Origin: Sphingobacteriaceae bacterium
GTDB lineage: Bacteria; Bacteroidota; Bacteroidia; B-17B0; Aurantibacillaceae
Direction: 5' to 3'
DNA: 56,589 nt
NCBI GenBank assembly: GCA_947453445.1
Contig: CANGGP010000016.1
Location: 1 to 56,589, forward strand
Shown here: positions 33,849-42,785 of the stretch, piece by piece
How positions within the stretch are numbered: position 1 is the first letter of the stretch
Layout of the letters: every line of letters begins with the position of its first letter
Translations under genes and position numbers: made by a program
The notes under the pieces: generated by a model
The model's database searches: none
Told to the model about the DNA's origin: nothing
What the model saw: the letters and a program-made list of their open reading frames with translations, nothing else

Positions 33849-34523
33849 ATGAAAATTCTCTTAATAGAAGATGAAGTAGAGCTAGCTTTAAGTACGATTG
33901 ATTATCTCAAAAGCAATTTAGTACTGTGCGAGTGGGCGAACTCTGTCTCTTCTGCTATGGATAAAATAAATGGTTACGAATATGACTGTATTCTACTTGA
34001 CCTTAATCTACCAGATGGGAATGGCTTTAAAATACTCTCAGAACTAAAAAAGCAGGATAAAACGGACGGAATTATTATTACCTCAGCTAAAGACACTTTG
34101 GAAACCCGCCTTGAAGGATTGAAACTTGGAGCAGATGACTTTTTAACGAAGCCTTTTCATTTATCGGAATTACTAGCAAGGATTCAGGCGCTGGTTCGAA
34201 GGAAACAATTTAATGGAAAGAATATTCTACGTTTTAATGAAATTGAAGTAGATATATTATCAAAAACGGTTAAGGCAAATGGGGAAGCCATAGATGTAAC
34301 AAAAAAGGAAATTGATCTGTTATTATACCTCATTGGCAATAATAATAAGGTTCTATCCAAAGCCGCATTAGCAGAGCATTTGTCCGGTGATATGGCTGAT
34401 ATGTTGGATAATCACGGTTTTGTTTATGCTCATATCAAGAACTTGAAAAAGAAATTAAGTGATGCGGGCTGTCCTGATTATATAAAAACAGTTTATGGAT
34501 TAGGTTATAAATGGCAGGAATGA
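33849..34523 (+). CDS. OmpR/PhoB-family response regulator
   Basis: The 224-residue protein has a receiver domain (1-118) with the acidic pair E7/D8, phospho-acceptor Asp51 (ILLDLNLPDG), Thr/Ser switch (IIITSA) and Lys101 in FLTKPFH. A winged-helix effector domain follows (about 128-224), with VTKKEIDLLLYLI and VYAHIKNLKKKL recognition-helix-like segments and the terminal KTVYGLGYKW. The kinase gene overlaps its stop (ATGA at 34520). It is expected to bind the tandem 11-base repeats at 33809 and 35783 and to control the downstream PepSY/efflux genes. Confidence 0.95.
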   Translation: MKILLIEDEVELALSTIDYLKSNLVLCEWANSVSSAMDKINGYEYDCILLDLNLPDGNGFKILSELKKQDKTDGIIITSAKDTLETRLEGLKLGADDFLTKPFHLSELLARIQALVRRKQFNGKNILRFNEIEVDILSKTVKANGEAIDVTKKEIDLLLYLIGNNNKVLSKAALAEHLSGDMADMLDNHGFVYAHIKNLKKKLSDAGCPDYIKTVYGLGYKWQE

Positions 34524-35788
34524 GAAGGAGACTATTAAATAAAACATTGAGGGTTTACATTTTGTTTTCCTTACTCATTTTGCTAATAAGTGCACCAATG
34601 TTTTATTTTTTAACTGAGCGACTATATCTTGAGGATGCTGATGAAATATTGATTCTTCGTAAAAATGAATTCATAAAATATTCTATTCCGGCTATGAAGG
34701 CATCTGATATTTCTATATGGAATAAAGTGAATAGAGACATTAAGATAGAAGAGTCTTCTTATGATTTGTATAAAGACTCGATTTTCTATAAATTTTACAT
34801 GGATACTTTGCTGAATGAAAATGAAACATATAGGGTTTTAATGTCGCCAGTTACAATTGATGGAAAAGTCTACCACCTTAAGTCACGCATCAACCTTGTA
34901 GAATCGGAGGACTTGATTAAAAGCATTGCTTTACTTTTTTTTATAATACTGGCCTTACTCTTAACAGGGTTGTTTTTTATTACAAAAAGGCTTTCTAATA
35001 GGCTTTGGCAGCCATTCTATGCTACGTTGCAGCAAATAGAACACTTTGATATCGATAAAAGTACATCGCCAAAATTATTGGAAACGGATATCGAGGAATT
35101 TCACCGACTGAATGTGTCAATTAATTCATTGATGGAAAGAAATACAATTATTTATAAAAGTCAAAAAGAGTTTATTGAAAATGCAGCGCATGAATTACAA
35201 ACACCGTTAGCTGTCTTTCAGGTAAAACTGGAAACCCTGATGCAGCACCCCGACTTGACCCCCGATCAAGCAGATATACTATTAAAATTGGCGGAATCTG
35301 CCTCAAGACTGAATCGTTTAAATAAAAACTTACTGTTACTCTCTAAAATTGACAACACCCATTATTCCGAAAGAGAAAAGGTGTCGCTGAAGAATATTAT
35401 TGAAAAGCAGCAGGAGTTCTTTATGGAACAGGCCGATGAAAAAAAATTATCTATCACTATTGAAGTAAAAGAAGATGTTATCATTAAATCAAATCCGGTT
35501 CTGACGGAAATTTTGGTCAGCAACTTATTCTTAAATGCCATTCGTCATAATGTCCCGGATGGTTCAGTGAATGTTTTATTGAATCAGAACACATTGATAA
35601 TTTCAAATACAGGGAGCAAAAATCCAATTCCATCAGAAAAATTATTTCTGCGATTTTCAAAACCAAATCATTCTTTTAAGGGTAGCGGTCTTGGACTTGC
35701 TATAGTAAAAAAGGTCGCAGATACTAATAACTGGGAAATTAGTTATGCTTTTAACAGCAATCTGCACGGTTTTACCGTAAAATTCTAA
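34520..35788 (+). CDS. Sensor histidine kinase
   Basis: I choose the ATG at 34520 (MRRRLLNKTL), which overlaps the regulator stop as ATGA; an in-frame ATG at 34511 is also possible. The protein has a first membrane segment (about 12-31), a short periplasmic sensor of about 100 residues, a second membrane segment (about 136-154), a HAMP-like linker, HisKA with phospho-acceptor His224 in ENAAHELQTPLAV, and a HATPase domain with N-box FLNAIRHN and G-box GSGLGLAIVKK. It is a full orthodox kinase. The signal is unknown; membrane or metal stress would fit the efflux neighbours. Confidence 0.93.
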   Translation: MRRRLLNKTLRVYILFSLLILLISAPMFYFLTERLYLEDADEILILRKNEFIKYSIPAMKASDISIWNKVNRDIKIEESSYDLYKDSIFYKFYMDTLLNENETYRVLMSPVTIDGKVYHLKSRINLVESEDLIKSIALLFFIILALLLTGLFFITKRLSNRLWQPFYATLQQIEHFDIDKSTSPKLLETDIEEFHRLNVSINSLMERNTIIYKSQKEFIENAAHELQTPLAVFQVKLETLMQHPDLTPDQADILLKLAESASRLNRLNKNLLLLSKIDNTHYSEREKVSLKNIIEKQQEFFMEQADEKKLSITIEVKEDVIIKSNPVLTEILVSNLFLNAIRHNVPDGSVNVLLNQNTLIISNTGSKNPIPSEKLFLRFSKPNHSFKGSGLGLAIVKKVADTNNWEISYAFNSNLHGFTVKF

Positions 35789-35816
35789 ATTTCTTCTAAT
35801 TCAGGTTGGAACTTTG
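35783..35816. promoter_or_regulatory. Tandem 11-bp direct repeat and promoter, probable response-regulator site 2
   Basis: TTCTAAATTTC (35783-35793) then TTCTAATTCA (35794-35803) repeat with an 11-base period, overlapping the kinase stop codon. GAACTTTG (35809-35816), a -7-like element, starts 15 bases after the second repeat. The geometry nearly equals that of the site at 33809. It probably drives the PepSY-like gene. Confidence 0.65.
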
Positions 35817-35849
35817 TCTTATAAATTTTATTCACTTAAAAAATGAAAA

Positions 35850-36278
35850 ATGAAAAAATTAACAATAATGCTGGTTGCAGGATTAATTACCACTTGCACT
35901 TTCGCACAAAAAATACAAGAAAAGGATGTTCCGGCATCTGTAAAGTCAACATTCAAGAAAGACTATCCTTCAATTAAAGAAGTAAAGTGGGAAAAAGAAG
36001 GTGACAAATATGAAGCCAGCTTTGACCTAAATAAAATAGACAATTCTGTTTTATTTGACGCGTCGGGTAATGTGATCGAAACAGAAGTTGAGATTGAGCT
36101 AAACCAATTACCATCAGGTGTTATGGACTATGTGAAAGCACATTACGCAGGACAAAAAGTAAAAGAAGGCGCCAAAATCACAGATACTAAGGGAACTGTT
36201 ACTTACGAAGCTGAAATTAAAGGCATGGATTTATTATTTGACAGTAATGGTAAATTCATAAAAGAAGTAAATGATTAA
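35850..36278 (+). CDS. PepSY-like periplasmic protein (putative beta-lactamase-inhibitor-like fold)
   Basis: The 142-residue protein has a signal peptide ending at about residue 19 (MLVAGLITTCTFAQ) and two copies of a roughly 60-residue unit: FKKDYPSIKEVKWEKEGDKY...LFDASGNVIE and VKAHYAGQKVKEGAKITDTK...LLFDSNGKFIKE. This is the pattern of PepSY-like proteins of the Bacteroidota, often placed beside two-component systems. Such proteins may act as periplasmic sensors or buffers. It stands behind regulator site 2 and is followed by a strong palindrome, so it may be expressed separately from the efflux genes. Confidence 0.85.
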   Translation: MKKLTIMLVAGLITTCTFAQKIQEKDVPASVKSTFKKDYPSIKEVKWEKEGDKYEASFDLNKIDNSVLFDASGNVIETEVEIELNQLPSGVMDYVKAHYAGQKVKEGAKITDTKGTVTYEAEIKGMDLLFDSNGKFIKEVND

Positions 36279-36286
36279 TTAACACT

Positions 36287-36320
36287 ATAGTCCATATCAA
36301 TTGATATGGACTATTTTATT
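36287..36320 (+). terminator. 28-bp perfect palindrome with T-rich tail between PepSY and efflux genes
   Basis: Bases 36287-36314 form an unbroken palindrome (arms centred at AATT, 36299-36302) that ends in a T-rich run (36315-36320). It begins 8 bases after the PepSY stop and precedes the outer-membrane factor ATG at 36328 by 13 bases. It could be a terminator or attenuator reducing expression of the efflux genes, or a protein-binding palindrome. Confidence 0.7.
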
Positions 36321-36327
36321 CTTAGAT

Positions 36328-37602
36328 ATGTCCAAACTATTCATGTATTTTACTTTGTTCGCGAACGTGTGTTGTTCACAGGTAGACTTGAATTATTACA
36401 TAAATATCGCAAAACAAAATAGTCCGCTGATAATTGACAATCAAAACCAATCAAAAGTAAGTCAATTAGAAGCTGAGAGGCTTAAAGCATTTTACACCAA
36501 GCCTCAAGTAGGTGTAACAGCTAACTATATGTTTTCACCTATTATTAATTTAGATAATAATCAAGCTAAATTTGAAGGCAATTCAGCAGGAGCTGAAAAA
36601 TATTTGGGATATGATTTCGCTGCTGCTAACGGTGGACAATACCAAGCCTTATTAAATATTACACAACCAGTTTTTAATAACCAAAAACTTAAAACAGCAA
36701 CTGAACAAGCGAATGTAATAACTCAAATAACGCAAAACAATGTAAAATTAACTGGTCATGATATTGAGAAAATCGTAACTGATCAATACATTCTCTGCTT
36801 ACAGGGTTTGAAACAAATGGACTATACTAATTCAATGTTGAATATTCTTTCCGAACAAAAGGTTATTATAAAAGAGTTGGTTGAGGCAAGCATATATAAA
36901 CAATCTGATCTGAGTTTACTAAATATCGAACATCAAAATTTTCTATTTCAACAAGCTTCTTTCAAAGCTAATTACAAAAGAGACTTAATGGATTTAAGAA
37001 TTCTTTGCGGAATAAAGGATACATCTTTCGTTATTATAAACGATTTAGACTTAAAATTAACCGCTAATGCGGAAAATTCTTTTTTCAGCGAAAAATATCG
37101 GCTTGATAGTCTAAACTTAATTTCTTCAAAAAATATTTTCGAATTAAAATATAAACCGCAACTTAACTTAGTTGCTAATACCGGGCTTAATGCTGTTTAT
37201 GCGCCAACCATCCCAAACCGTTTTGGTTTTAATGCCGGGTTTAGCTTTGCCTATAATTTTTTTGATGGAAGGCAGAAAAACATTAACCGAAACAAAACGG
37301 ATATTTTACTTAAAACCGTTTCAACTTATAAAGAAAATTTTGTTACACAGAATACAATGCGCAAAACAAAAATATTAAATGAACTGCAATCTTATATAAA
37401 TCGCATAAACATAGCCGAGGCGCAATTATTAGAATATGGCACACTGTTAAATCTTTATAAAAAGGAAATCCTAACGGGACAACTTTCTATTATCAGTTAT
37501 GTGATGGTTCTTAAAAACATGGCTACCATGCAAAGAGACAATGCCATTCTATCGTCGCAGAAACAATCATTAATTAACGCATATAATTACTGGAATTGGT
37601 AA
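36328..37602 (+). CDS. TolC-family outer-membrane efflux protein
   Basis: From the ATG at 36328 (MSKLFMYFTLFANVCCSQ) the 424-residue protein has a signal peptide ending at the Ser-Gln. The long helical parts and strand segments of TolC-type trimers follow (ISIAKQNSPLIIDNQ-like start, TEQANVITQITQNNVKLT, LNELQSYINRINIAEAQLLE). The frame also opens at 36301, inside the palindrome. It would form the outer-membrane channel of a tripartite pump with the following adaptor and RND genes. Spacing to the adaptor is 10 bases. The N-terminal Cys pair (CCSQ) might support lipidation, but a standard signal peptide is as likely. Confidence 0.9.
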   Translation: MSKLFMYFTLFANVCCSQVDLNYYINIAKQNSPLIIDNQNQSKVSQLEAERLKAFYTKPQVGVTANYMFSPIINLDNNQAKFEGNSAGAEKYLGYDFAAANGGQYQALLNITQPVFNNQKLKTATEQANVITQITQNNVKLTGHDIEKIVTDQYILCLQGLKQMDYTNSMLNILSEQKVIIKELVEASIYKQSDLSLLNIEHQNFLFQQASFKANYKRDLMDLRILCGIKDTSFVIINDLDLKLTANAENSFFSEKYRLDSLNLISSKNIFELKYKPQLNLVANTGLNAVYAPTIPNRFGFNAGFSFAYNFFDGRQKNINRNKTDILLKTVSTYKENFVTQNTMRKTKILNELQSYINRINIAEAQLLEYGTLLNLYKKEILTGQLSIISYVMVLKNMATMQRDNAILSSQKQSLINAYNYWNW

Positions 37603-37612
37603 AACACCCATT

Positions 37613-38545
37613 ATGAAAAGATTCATTTATATATCTCTTATACTTAATGTCTTCTTGTTGATAAGATGCAAAACTGCACCGAAAGAGTTAGACGAGAAAG
37701 AAATCCTTAACCCAAAATCAATTGTAGAGGTTGTTGGAGTTAAATATGGAACGGTCGATGATGAACTCGTTTTATCGGCCACAACTGTTTACCTTAAAAG
37801 AAATGTAGTTACAGCAACCATTCCGGCTTTTATAACTAATGTGCATGTAAAATTAGGCGATGCGATTAATAAGGGTGATGTTTTGTACGAACTCGAATCC
37901 AAAGAAAGAAGGGCTTTAGGTAACAATATCTCTAAATTAGATACTTCACTAGTCAGCTTTGGCTTAATTAAAATTAGAGCATCGGCAAGTGGGATCATTA
38001 GCACCTTGGATAAACAGCAACCCGGCGACTATGTTTTGGAGGGCACACAGCTTTGTACAATCGCTGAAAGTAGCGACTTAGCATTTCAAGTAAATGTCCC
38101 ATACGAATTTACGTCCTTCGCAAAACCCGGAAAGACGTGTGTCATTCAATTACCGGATAACACAACACATCAAGCAGAATTTACAAAAGCTTTAACTGCT
38201 ATGAATGCTTTAGCTCAAACACAAACTATATTGGCAAAGGTTAAAGAAAGTTTATTTCTCCCCGAAAACATGATTGTTAAAGTTAGTATGGTTAAAGGTT
38301 CCACAAGTAAGAAACAGATCCTTCCGAAAACTTGCATCCTAAGCGATGAGATGATGAAAGAGTTTTGGGTGATGAAATTAATTAATGATAGCACAGCTAT
38401 AAGGATTCCGGTAATGGTTGGAAATAAAAACACGATCAATAGTGAAGTGATTTTTCCACAATTTAGTCTGAATGATAGAATAATAAGTAGTGGTAATTAT
38501 GGATTGGCAGATACGGCGTCGGTTAAAATTGTAGGTGGAAAATAA
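37613..38545 (+). CDS. HlyD-like periplasmic adaptor of an RND efflux pump
   Basis: The 310-residue protein starts with a hydrophobic segment ending LLIRCKTA (Cys19, a possible but weak lipobox, since Arg precedes it). The adaptor core follows: a barrel-sandwich hybrid (NVVTATIPAFITNVHVKLGD, DVLYELESKE and a later GIISTLDKQQPGDYVLEGT) and a beta-barrel region (FAKPGKTCVIQLPDN). The helical hairpin is very short, so the lipoyl halves lie close together. It would connect the RND pump to the TolC-type channel. It sits between the two in the operon. Confidence 0.88.
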   Translation: MKRFIYISLILNVFLLIRCKTAPKELDEKEILNPKSIVEVVGVKYGTVDDELVLSATTVYLKRNVVTATIPAFITNVHVKLGDAINKGDVLYELESKERRALGNNISKLDTSLVSFGLIKIRASASGIISTLDKQQPGDYVLEGTQLCTIAESSDLAFQVNVPYEFTSFAKPGKTCVIQLPDNTTHQAEFTKALTAMNALAQTQTILAKVKESLFLPENMIVKVSMVKGSTSKKQILPKTCILSDEMMKEFWVMKLINDSTAIRIPVMVGNKNTINSEVIFPQFSLNDRIISSGNYGLADTASVKIVGGK

Positions 38546-38554
38546 TTTTTCGAT

Positions 38555-41500
38555 ATGAACCGAGAAAACAATTATTTTAAAATATTTTCAAAACCAATCT
38601 TATTTATTGGTTTATTATTGCTCATGGCGGGTATATTTTCATATACCCGAATGCAAACCAATCTATTTCCTGAAGTTCTTTTTCCTCGTATTACAGTTAT
38701 TGCTGACGCAGGTCAATTACCTATTGACAAAATGATGATTACCGTTACTAAACCATTGGAAAGTGCGGTAAAAAAAGTCAAAGGTGTGACGGTTGTTAAA
38801 ACAAACACAAGCAGAGGAGCAACAACAATAGATGTTTTTTTTGAGTGGGGTGTAGATATTTACAATTCTAAAGCGCAATTAGAAAGCAGGATTAACGAAA
38901 TAAAAAACTTTTTACCGCCTGGTGTAAACGTTACTTCAGAAGCAATGAACCAGTCTGTGTTTCCTGTTTATGGATTAACTTTAGAAAGTAAAACTCACAG
39001 CCAAGTGGCATTGCGTGATGAAGCTAATTTAATGCTTCGACCTTTACTCTCTCAAATAAAAGGAATATCCAATGTTATTGTTAGGGGAGGAAAAGCAAAA
39101 GAATATGTAGTTATTCCTGACGCGATTAAATTATCTTCTCTTGGTTTGTCACCAAATACGCTAATTAACGCTTTTAATAATAATAATTTCGTTTTATCAA
39201 ACGGATATATGTCTGACTACAAACGATTGTATCTAAATCTTACTGATACCCGTGTAAATGATATAGGCGAGTTAGAAAACGTTATTTTGAAAAATGACGG
39301 TAACAGAATCGTAAAACTAAAAGATGTTGCAAAAGTTGAAATACAAGAACAACAAGAGTTTATTAAAATTAATTCAAATGGCGGAAGTGCTGTTTTAATT
39401 GATTTAGTAAAACAATCGGGAGTGAATCTACTTGATTTTTCTAAAGATGCCGAAGTCAAAGCAAGTGAAATAAGAAAACTACTGCCTAAAGGGTATATTC
39501 TTAAATCTTATTATAATCAAAGTGCTTTTGTTGGCGAGAGCATTAGCAGCGTAATTGAAACCATTTATGAAGGTTTATTCTTAGCTATCATAGTTATGAT
39601 CCTTTTTCTTCGATCGTGGAGGGCAAGTTTGGTTGTGATGCTTACAATACCTGTAACACTTGCCTTTACAATGTTGGTTCTTAATATTGTCGGAATCACT
39701 ATAAACATTATGTCATTGGGAGCAGTGGCGGCATCGATTGGTTTAATAATTGATGATGCAATTGTTATTATAGAACAAATTTATCGAGGGCATGAAGATC
39801 ACCCGGAAAAAAGCAAATACACAATAGTACAGGAATCAATAAAGGGACTGTTTCCTGCAATGGTTGGATCATCCTTAGCTACAATTGTTATTCACTTTCC
39901 ATTTCGTTTAATGAGTGGTTTGGCTGGTTCTTTTTTTAAAGAATTGTCAGACACCATGCAGATAACAATGATAACCTCCTTTTTGGTGACTTGGTTATTA
40001 TTGCCCGTTTTCCATCTTATTGTAGGATATAAAGCTTCCTTGAAGCCACATCATCATGATCCTGAATCAGCGGTAAAGAAACTGCGGTGGCTCACTTGGT
40101 TCTTTAAAAAGCCGGCAGTTGCATTTCTATTTGTTATTGTACTTGCTTTTTCTGCTTGGACGGCTTCAGGGAAATTAGAAACCGGTTTCTTGCCTGATTT
40201 AGATGAAGGTTCAATTGTATTAGATTACTTTTCGCCACCCGGAACTGCGCTTGAAGAAACGGACAGGTTGTGTAGAGAGATGGAAAAAATAATACTGAAG
40301 CACCCTGATGTGGAAACATACTCACGGAGAACAGGAACTGCAATGTCTTTTCGATCAGTTCAGCCAACAGAAGGTGACTATTTAATTCAATTAAAAAAAG
40401 TTCGAAAGAAAAATACATTTGAAGTTATCTCAGATTTAAGAAATGAAATTGGGGCTTCAGTTCCAGTTATGGATATTTCTTTTGGACAGCGTATTTCCGA
40501 CTTATTGGGAGATTTAATGAGTACTTCAAAACCAATTGAAATTAAGATCTTTGGAGATGATTATGCTGTTTTAAGAAAGTTGTCCGCGGAAGCAGAACCA
40601 ATTCTGCAACAGATAAAAGGTATTGCCGACGTAAATAACGGACTGGTGACCGCTGGACCATCATTAATTTTTATTCCTAATCAAGAAAAATTGAATCAGT
40701 ATAAAATTGCATTAACCGATTTTCAAACTCAATTGTCGGCATATACAGGAGGTGTCCCTTTAGGTATGAACTCAAATATGCCAATGCCATCCCCAGCACA
40801 GGCTGCAATGACAGGAGGAATTCAGGTGGGACAATTACAGGATGGCGAGCAAATGCGAAGAATATTAATGCGTTTTACCAATTACGAAGACAATGATTTA
40901 GAAAATCTAAAGCGTAAACTCATCTTTCTTCCCGATGGAAGTACTCGGCCATTGTCCTTTTTCTGCGATGTTAAAATAATACCCGGAGAAGTTGAACAAA
41001 GACGTGAAGATTTAAAATCAGTTATCGCTGTAACTGCACGTTTAGATAATAGAGATTTGGGAAGTGCCATTCAGGAAATAAAAGCAAAACTAAAGCTTGA
41101 GTTACCACTCCCGCATGGTTACACTATTGTTTACGGAGGTGCTTATTCTGAACAACAAAAATCATTTGCCGAATTATTGTTAATTCTGGCATTGGCAACT
41201 TTATTAGTGTTTGCAGTATTAATGTTTCTATTTAAAGAGTGGTTGATCTCAATTTTAATTCTTTTCATTTCGGTAATGGGTATATGCGGTTGCATAATCG
41301 CTTTATACATAGTTGGCATTCCCTTAAACGTGAGTAGCTATACCGGAATTATTATGATAGTCGGCATTATTGCCGAGAATGCCATTTTTACTGTTAATCA
41401 GTTTAAGGCTAATTTTAAAATCAGTGGTGATGTAGATCAGTCAATTAATTATGCAATCGCGCTGCGAATTCGTCCAAAATTAATGACGGCAATAGGCGCA

Positions 41501-41662
41501 ATACTAGCGCTAACGCCTTTAGCGATGGGAATTGGTTTAGGAGCACAAATGCAACAGCCATTAGCGGTTGCCGTAATTGGTGGTTTTATGGCGGGCTTGC
41601 CAATGTTACTATTGGTATTTCCGAGTTTAATGAGAGTAATTTATAAAAACGTAAAACAATAG
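38555..41662 (+). CDS. RND-family efflux pump inner-membrane transporter
   Basis: The 1035-residue protein has the RND layout: 12 membrane segments in two sets (a first at about 13-30, sets near 335-490 and 855-1025), and two large periplasmic loops with porter-domain patterns (PGVNVTSEAMNQSVFPVYG, VRGGKAKEYVVIPDAIKLSS). TM4 has the proton-relay Asp pair in SIGLIIDDAIVIIEQIYRGH. It is nearer the general CzcA/AcrB core than clearly heavy-metal type; no metal-relay signature was identified, so the substrate stays open. Confidence 0.95.
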   Translation: MNRENNYFKIFSKPILFIGLLLLMAGIFSYTRMQTNLFPEVLFPRITVIADAGQLPIDKMMITVTKPLESAVKKVKGVTVVKTNTSRGATTIDVFFEWGVDIYNSKAQLESRINEIKNFLPPGVNVTSEAMNQSVFPVYGLTLESKTHSQVALRDEANLMLRPLLSQIKGISNVIVRGGKAKEYVVIPDAIKLSSLGLSPNTLINAFNNNNFVLSNGYMSDYKRLYLNLTDTRVNDIGELENVILKNDGNRIVKLKDVAKVEIQEQQEFIKINSNGGSAVLIDLVKQSGVNLLDFSKDAEVKASEIRKLLPKGYILKSYYNQSAFVGESISSVIETIYEGLFLAIIVMILFLRSWRASLVVMLTIPVTLAFTMLVLNIVGITINIMSLGAVAASIGLIIDDAIVIIEQIYRGHEDHPEKSKYTIVQESIKGLFPAMVGSSLATIVIHFPFRLMSGLAGSFFKELSDTMQITMITSFLVTWLLLPVFHLIVGYKASLKPHHHDPESAVKKLRWLTWFFKKPAVAFLFVIVLAFSAWTASGKLETGFLPDLDEGSIVLDYFSPPGTALEETDRLCREMEKIILKHPDVETYSRRTGTAMSFRSVQPTEGDYLIQLKKVRKKNTFEVISDLRNEIGASVPVMDISFGQRISDLLGDLMSTSKPIEIKIFGDDYAVLRKLSAEAEPILQQIKGIADVNNGLVTAGPSLIFIPNQEKLNQYKIALTDFQTQLSAYTGGVPLGMNSNMPMPSPAQAAMTGGIQVGQLQDGEQMRRILMRFTNYEDNDLENLKRKLIFLPDGSTRPLSFFCDVKIIPGEVEQRREDLKSVIAVTARLDNRDLGSAIQEIKAKLKLELPLPHGYTIVYGGAYSEQQKSFAELLLILALATLLVFAVLMFLFKEWLISILILFISVMGICGCIIALYIVGIPLNVSSYTGIIMIVGIIAENAIFTVNQFKANFKISGDVDQSINYAIALRIRPKLMTAIGAILALTPLAMGIGLGAQMQQPLAVAVIGGFMAGLPMLLLVFPSLMRVIYKNVKQ

Positions 41663-41667
41663 ATAAA

Positions 41668-42690
41668 ATGAAAAAACTAATCTTTCTAGTTGCCGCAGTA
41701 ATTAGTACAACTAATGTTTTTAGTCAAATAGTCACTTCGGAATATAAGATCTCAAAAAGGTGGAATACCGGTGGAGATGGCGGTTGGGATTATTTAATTG
41801 TTGACGAGCCAACACAACGGCTATTTGTTTCTCACGGAACAGTAACACAGGTTGTGGATATAAAAAGTGGAACGTTGCTATCTACAATAGCAGACACCAA
41901 AGGCGTCCACGGGATAGCGATAGCCAATGATTTGAACAGAGGGTTTATCAGCAACGGAAAAGACACTTCTGTTACGGTATTTAACCTTAAAACCCTGGAA
42001 GTAATAACTAAAACAAAAGTAACCGGCGTTAATCCCGATGCTATTTTATATGATGAATTTTCTCATAAAGTATTTGTTTACAATGGTAGAACTAATAATG
42101 CAACTGTTATAGATGCAAATACATTTAAAGTTGTTGAAACTATTAAACTGGAAGGGAAACCTGAATTTTCGGTGACTGATGGCAGAGGAAAAATTTATGT
42201 AAATATCGAAGACAAAAACAGTATCACGCTTATTAATGCTACCACATTAAAAGTTGAAAAGAATTGGTCAATTGCCCCCGGAGAAGAACCAACAGGACTT
42301 GCACTAGACAATAAAAATCATCGTTTATTTTCCGTTTGTGGAAATAAAATCATGGTTGTTGTAAATGTTGAGGATGGGAAAGTTGTTACAACTGTTCCAA
42401 TAGGTGACGGATGCGATGGTGTTGCTTTTGATGAAGTTAAAAAACGCATTTTCAGTTCAAACGGCGAAGGAACAATTACGGTAATAAAACAAGAAAGTGA
42501 AAACATATACAGTGTTTTAGAAACGGTAGCTACACAAAAAGGGGCAAGGACGATTGCACTCGATAAAACAACACACCAGCTTTTTTTGCCGACCGCTGAA
42601 TATGGTGAAACACCTGCTGCTACAAAAGAAAATACACGACCTCGACCGTCAATAAAACCTAATTCATTCGTTGTGCTTCAAGTTGAATAA
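41668..42690 (+). CDS. YncE-type beta-propeller protein, secreted
   Basis: The 340-residue protein has a signal peptide (MKKLIFLVAAVISTTNVFSQ) and then repeated blades of about 40 residues in the YncE/NHL style: RLFVSHGTVTQVVDIKSGTL, RGFISNGKDTSVTVFNLKTL, KVFVYNGRTNNATVIDANTF, RLFSVCGNKIMVVVNVEDGK, RIFSSNGEGTITVI. Each carries a motif like G-x-x-(I/V)-x-V-(I/F)-x-x-x-T-L. It starts 6 bases after the RND gene, so it is probably co-transcribed. Such propellers bind ligands; a periplasmic accessory role in efflux or metal handling is possible. Confidence 0.87.
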   Translation: MKKLIFLVAAVISTTNVFSQIVTSEYKISKRWNTGGDGGWDYLIVDEPTQRLFVSHGTVTQVVDIKSGTLLSTIADTKGVHGIAIANDLNRGFISNGKDTSVTVFNLKTLEVITKTKVTGVNPDAILYDEFSHKVFVYNGRTNNATVIDANTFKVVETIKLEGKPEFSVTDGRGKIYVNIEDKNSITLINATTLKVEKNWSIAPGEEPTGLALDNKNHRLFSVCGNKIMVVVNVEDGKVVTTVPIGDGCDGVAFDEVKKRIFSSNGEGTITVIKQESENIYSVLETVATQKGARTIALDKTTHQLFLPTAEYGETPAATKENTRPRPSIKPNSFVVLQVE

Positions 42691-42717
42691 CTTAAGTCCT
42701 AATCAGAAACCAACTAC

Positions 42718-42748
42718 AGAATTCCTTTAGAATTATGTTGTAACTTGG
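42718..42748. promoter_or_regulatory. Possible third regulator site (opposite orientation) before the 42786 gene
   Basis: AGAATT occurs at 42718-42723 and at 42729-42734, an 11-base period; read on the other strand these are AATTCT half-sites resembling those at 33809 and 35783. TAACTTGG (42741-42748) follows, close to the TAACTTAG of site 1. The resemblance is weaker and the orientation reversed, so this is tentative. Confidence 0.3.
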
Positions 42749-42785
42749 TAGTTTACACTAATGAAGTACATTAAATAATAAAGCA

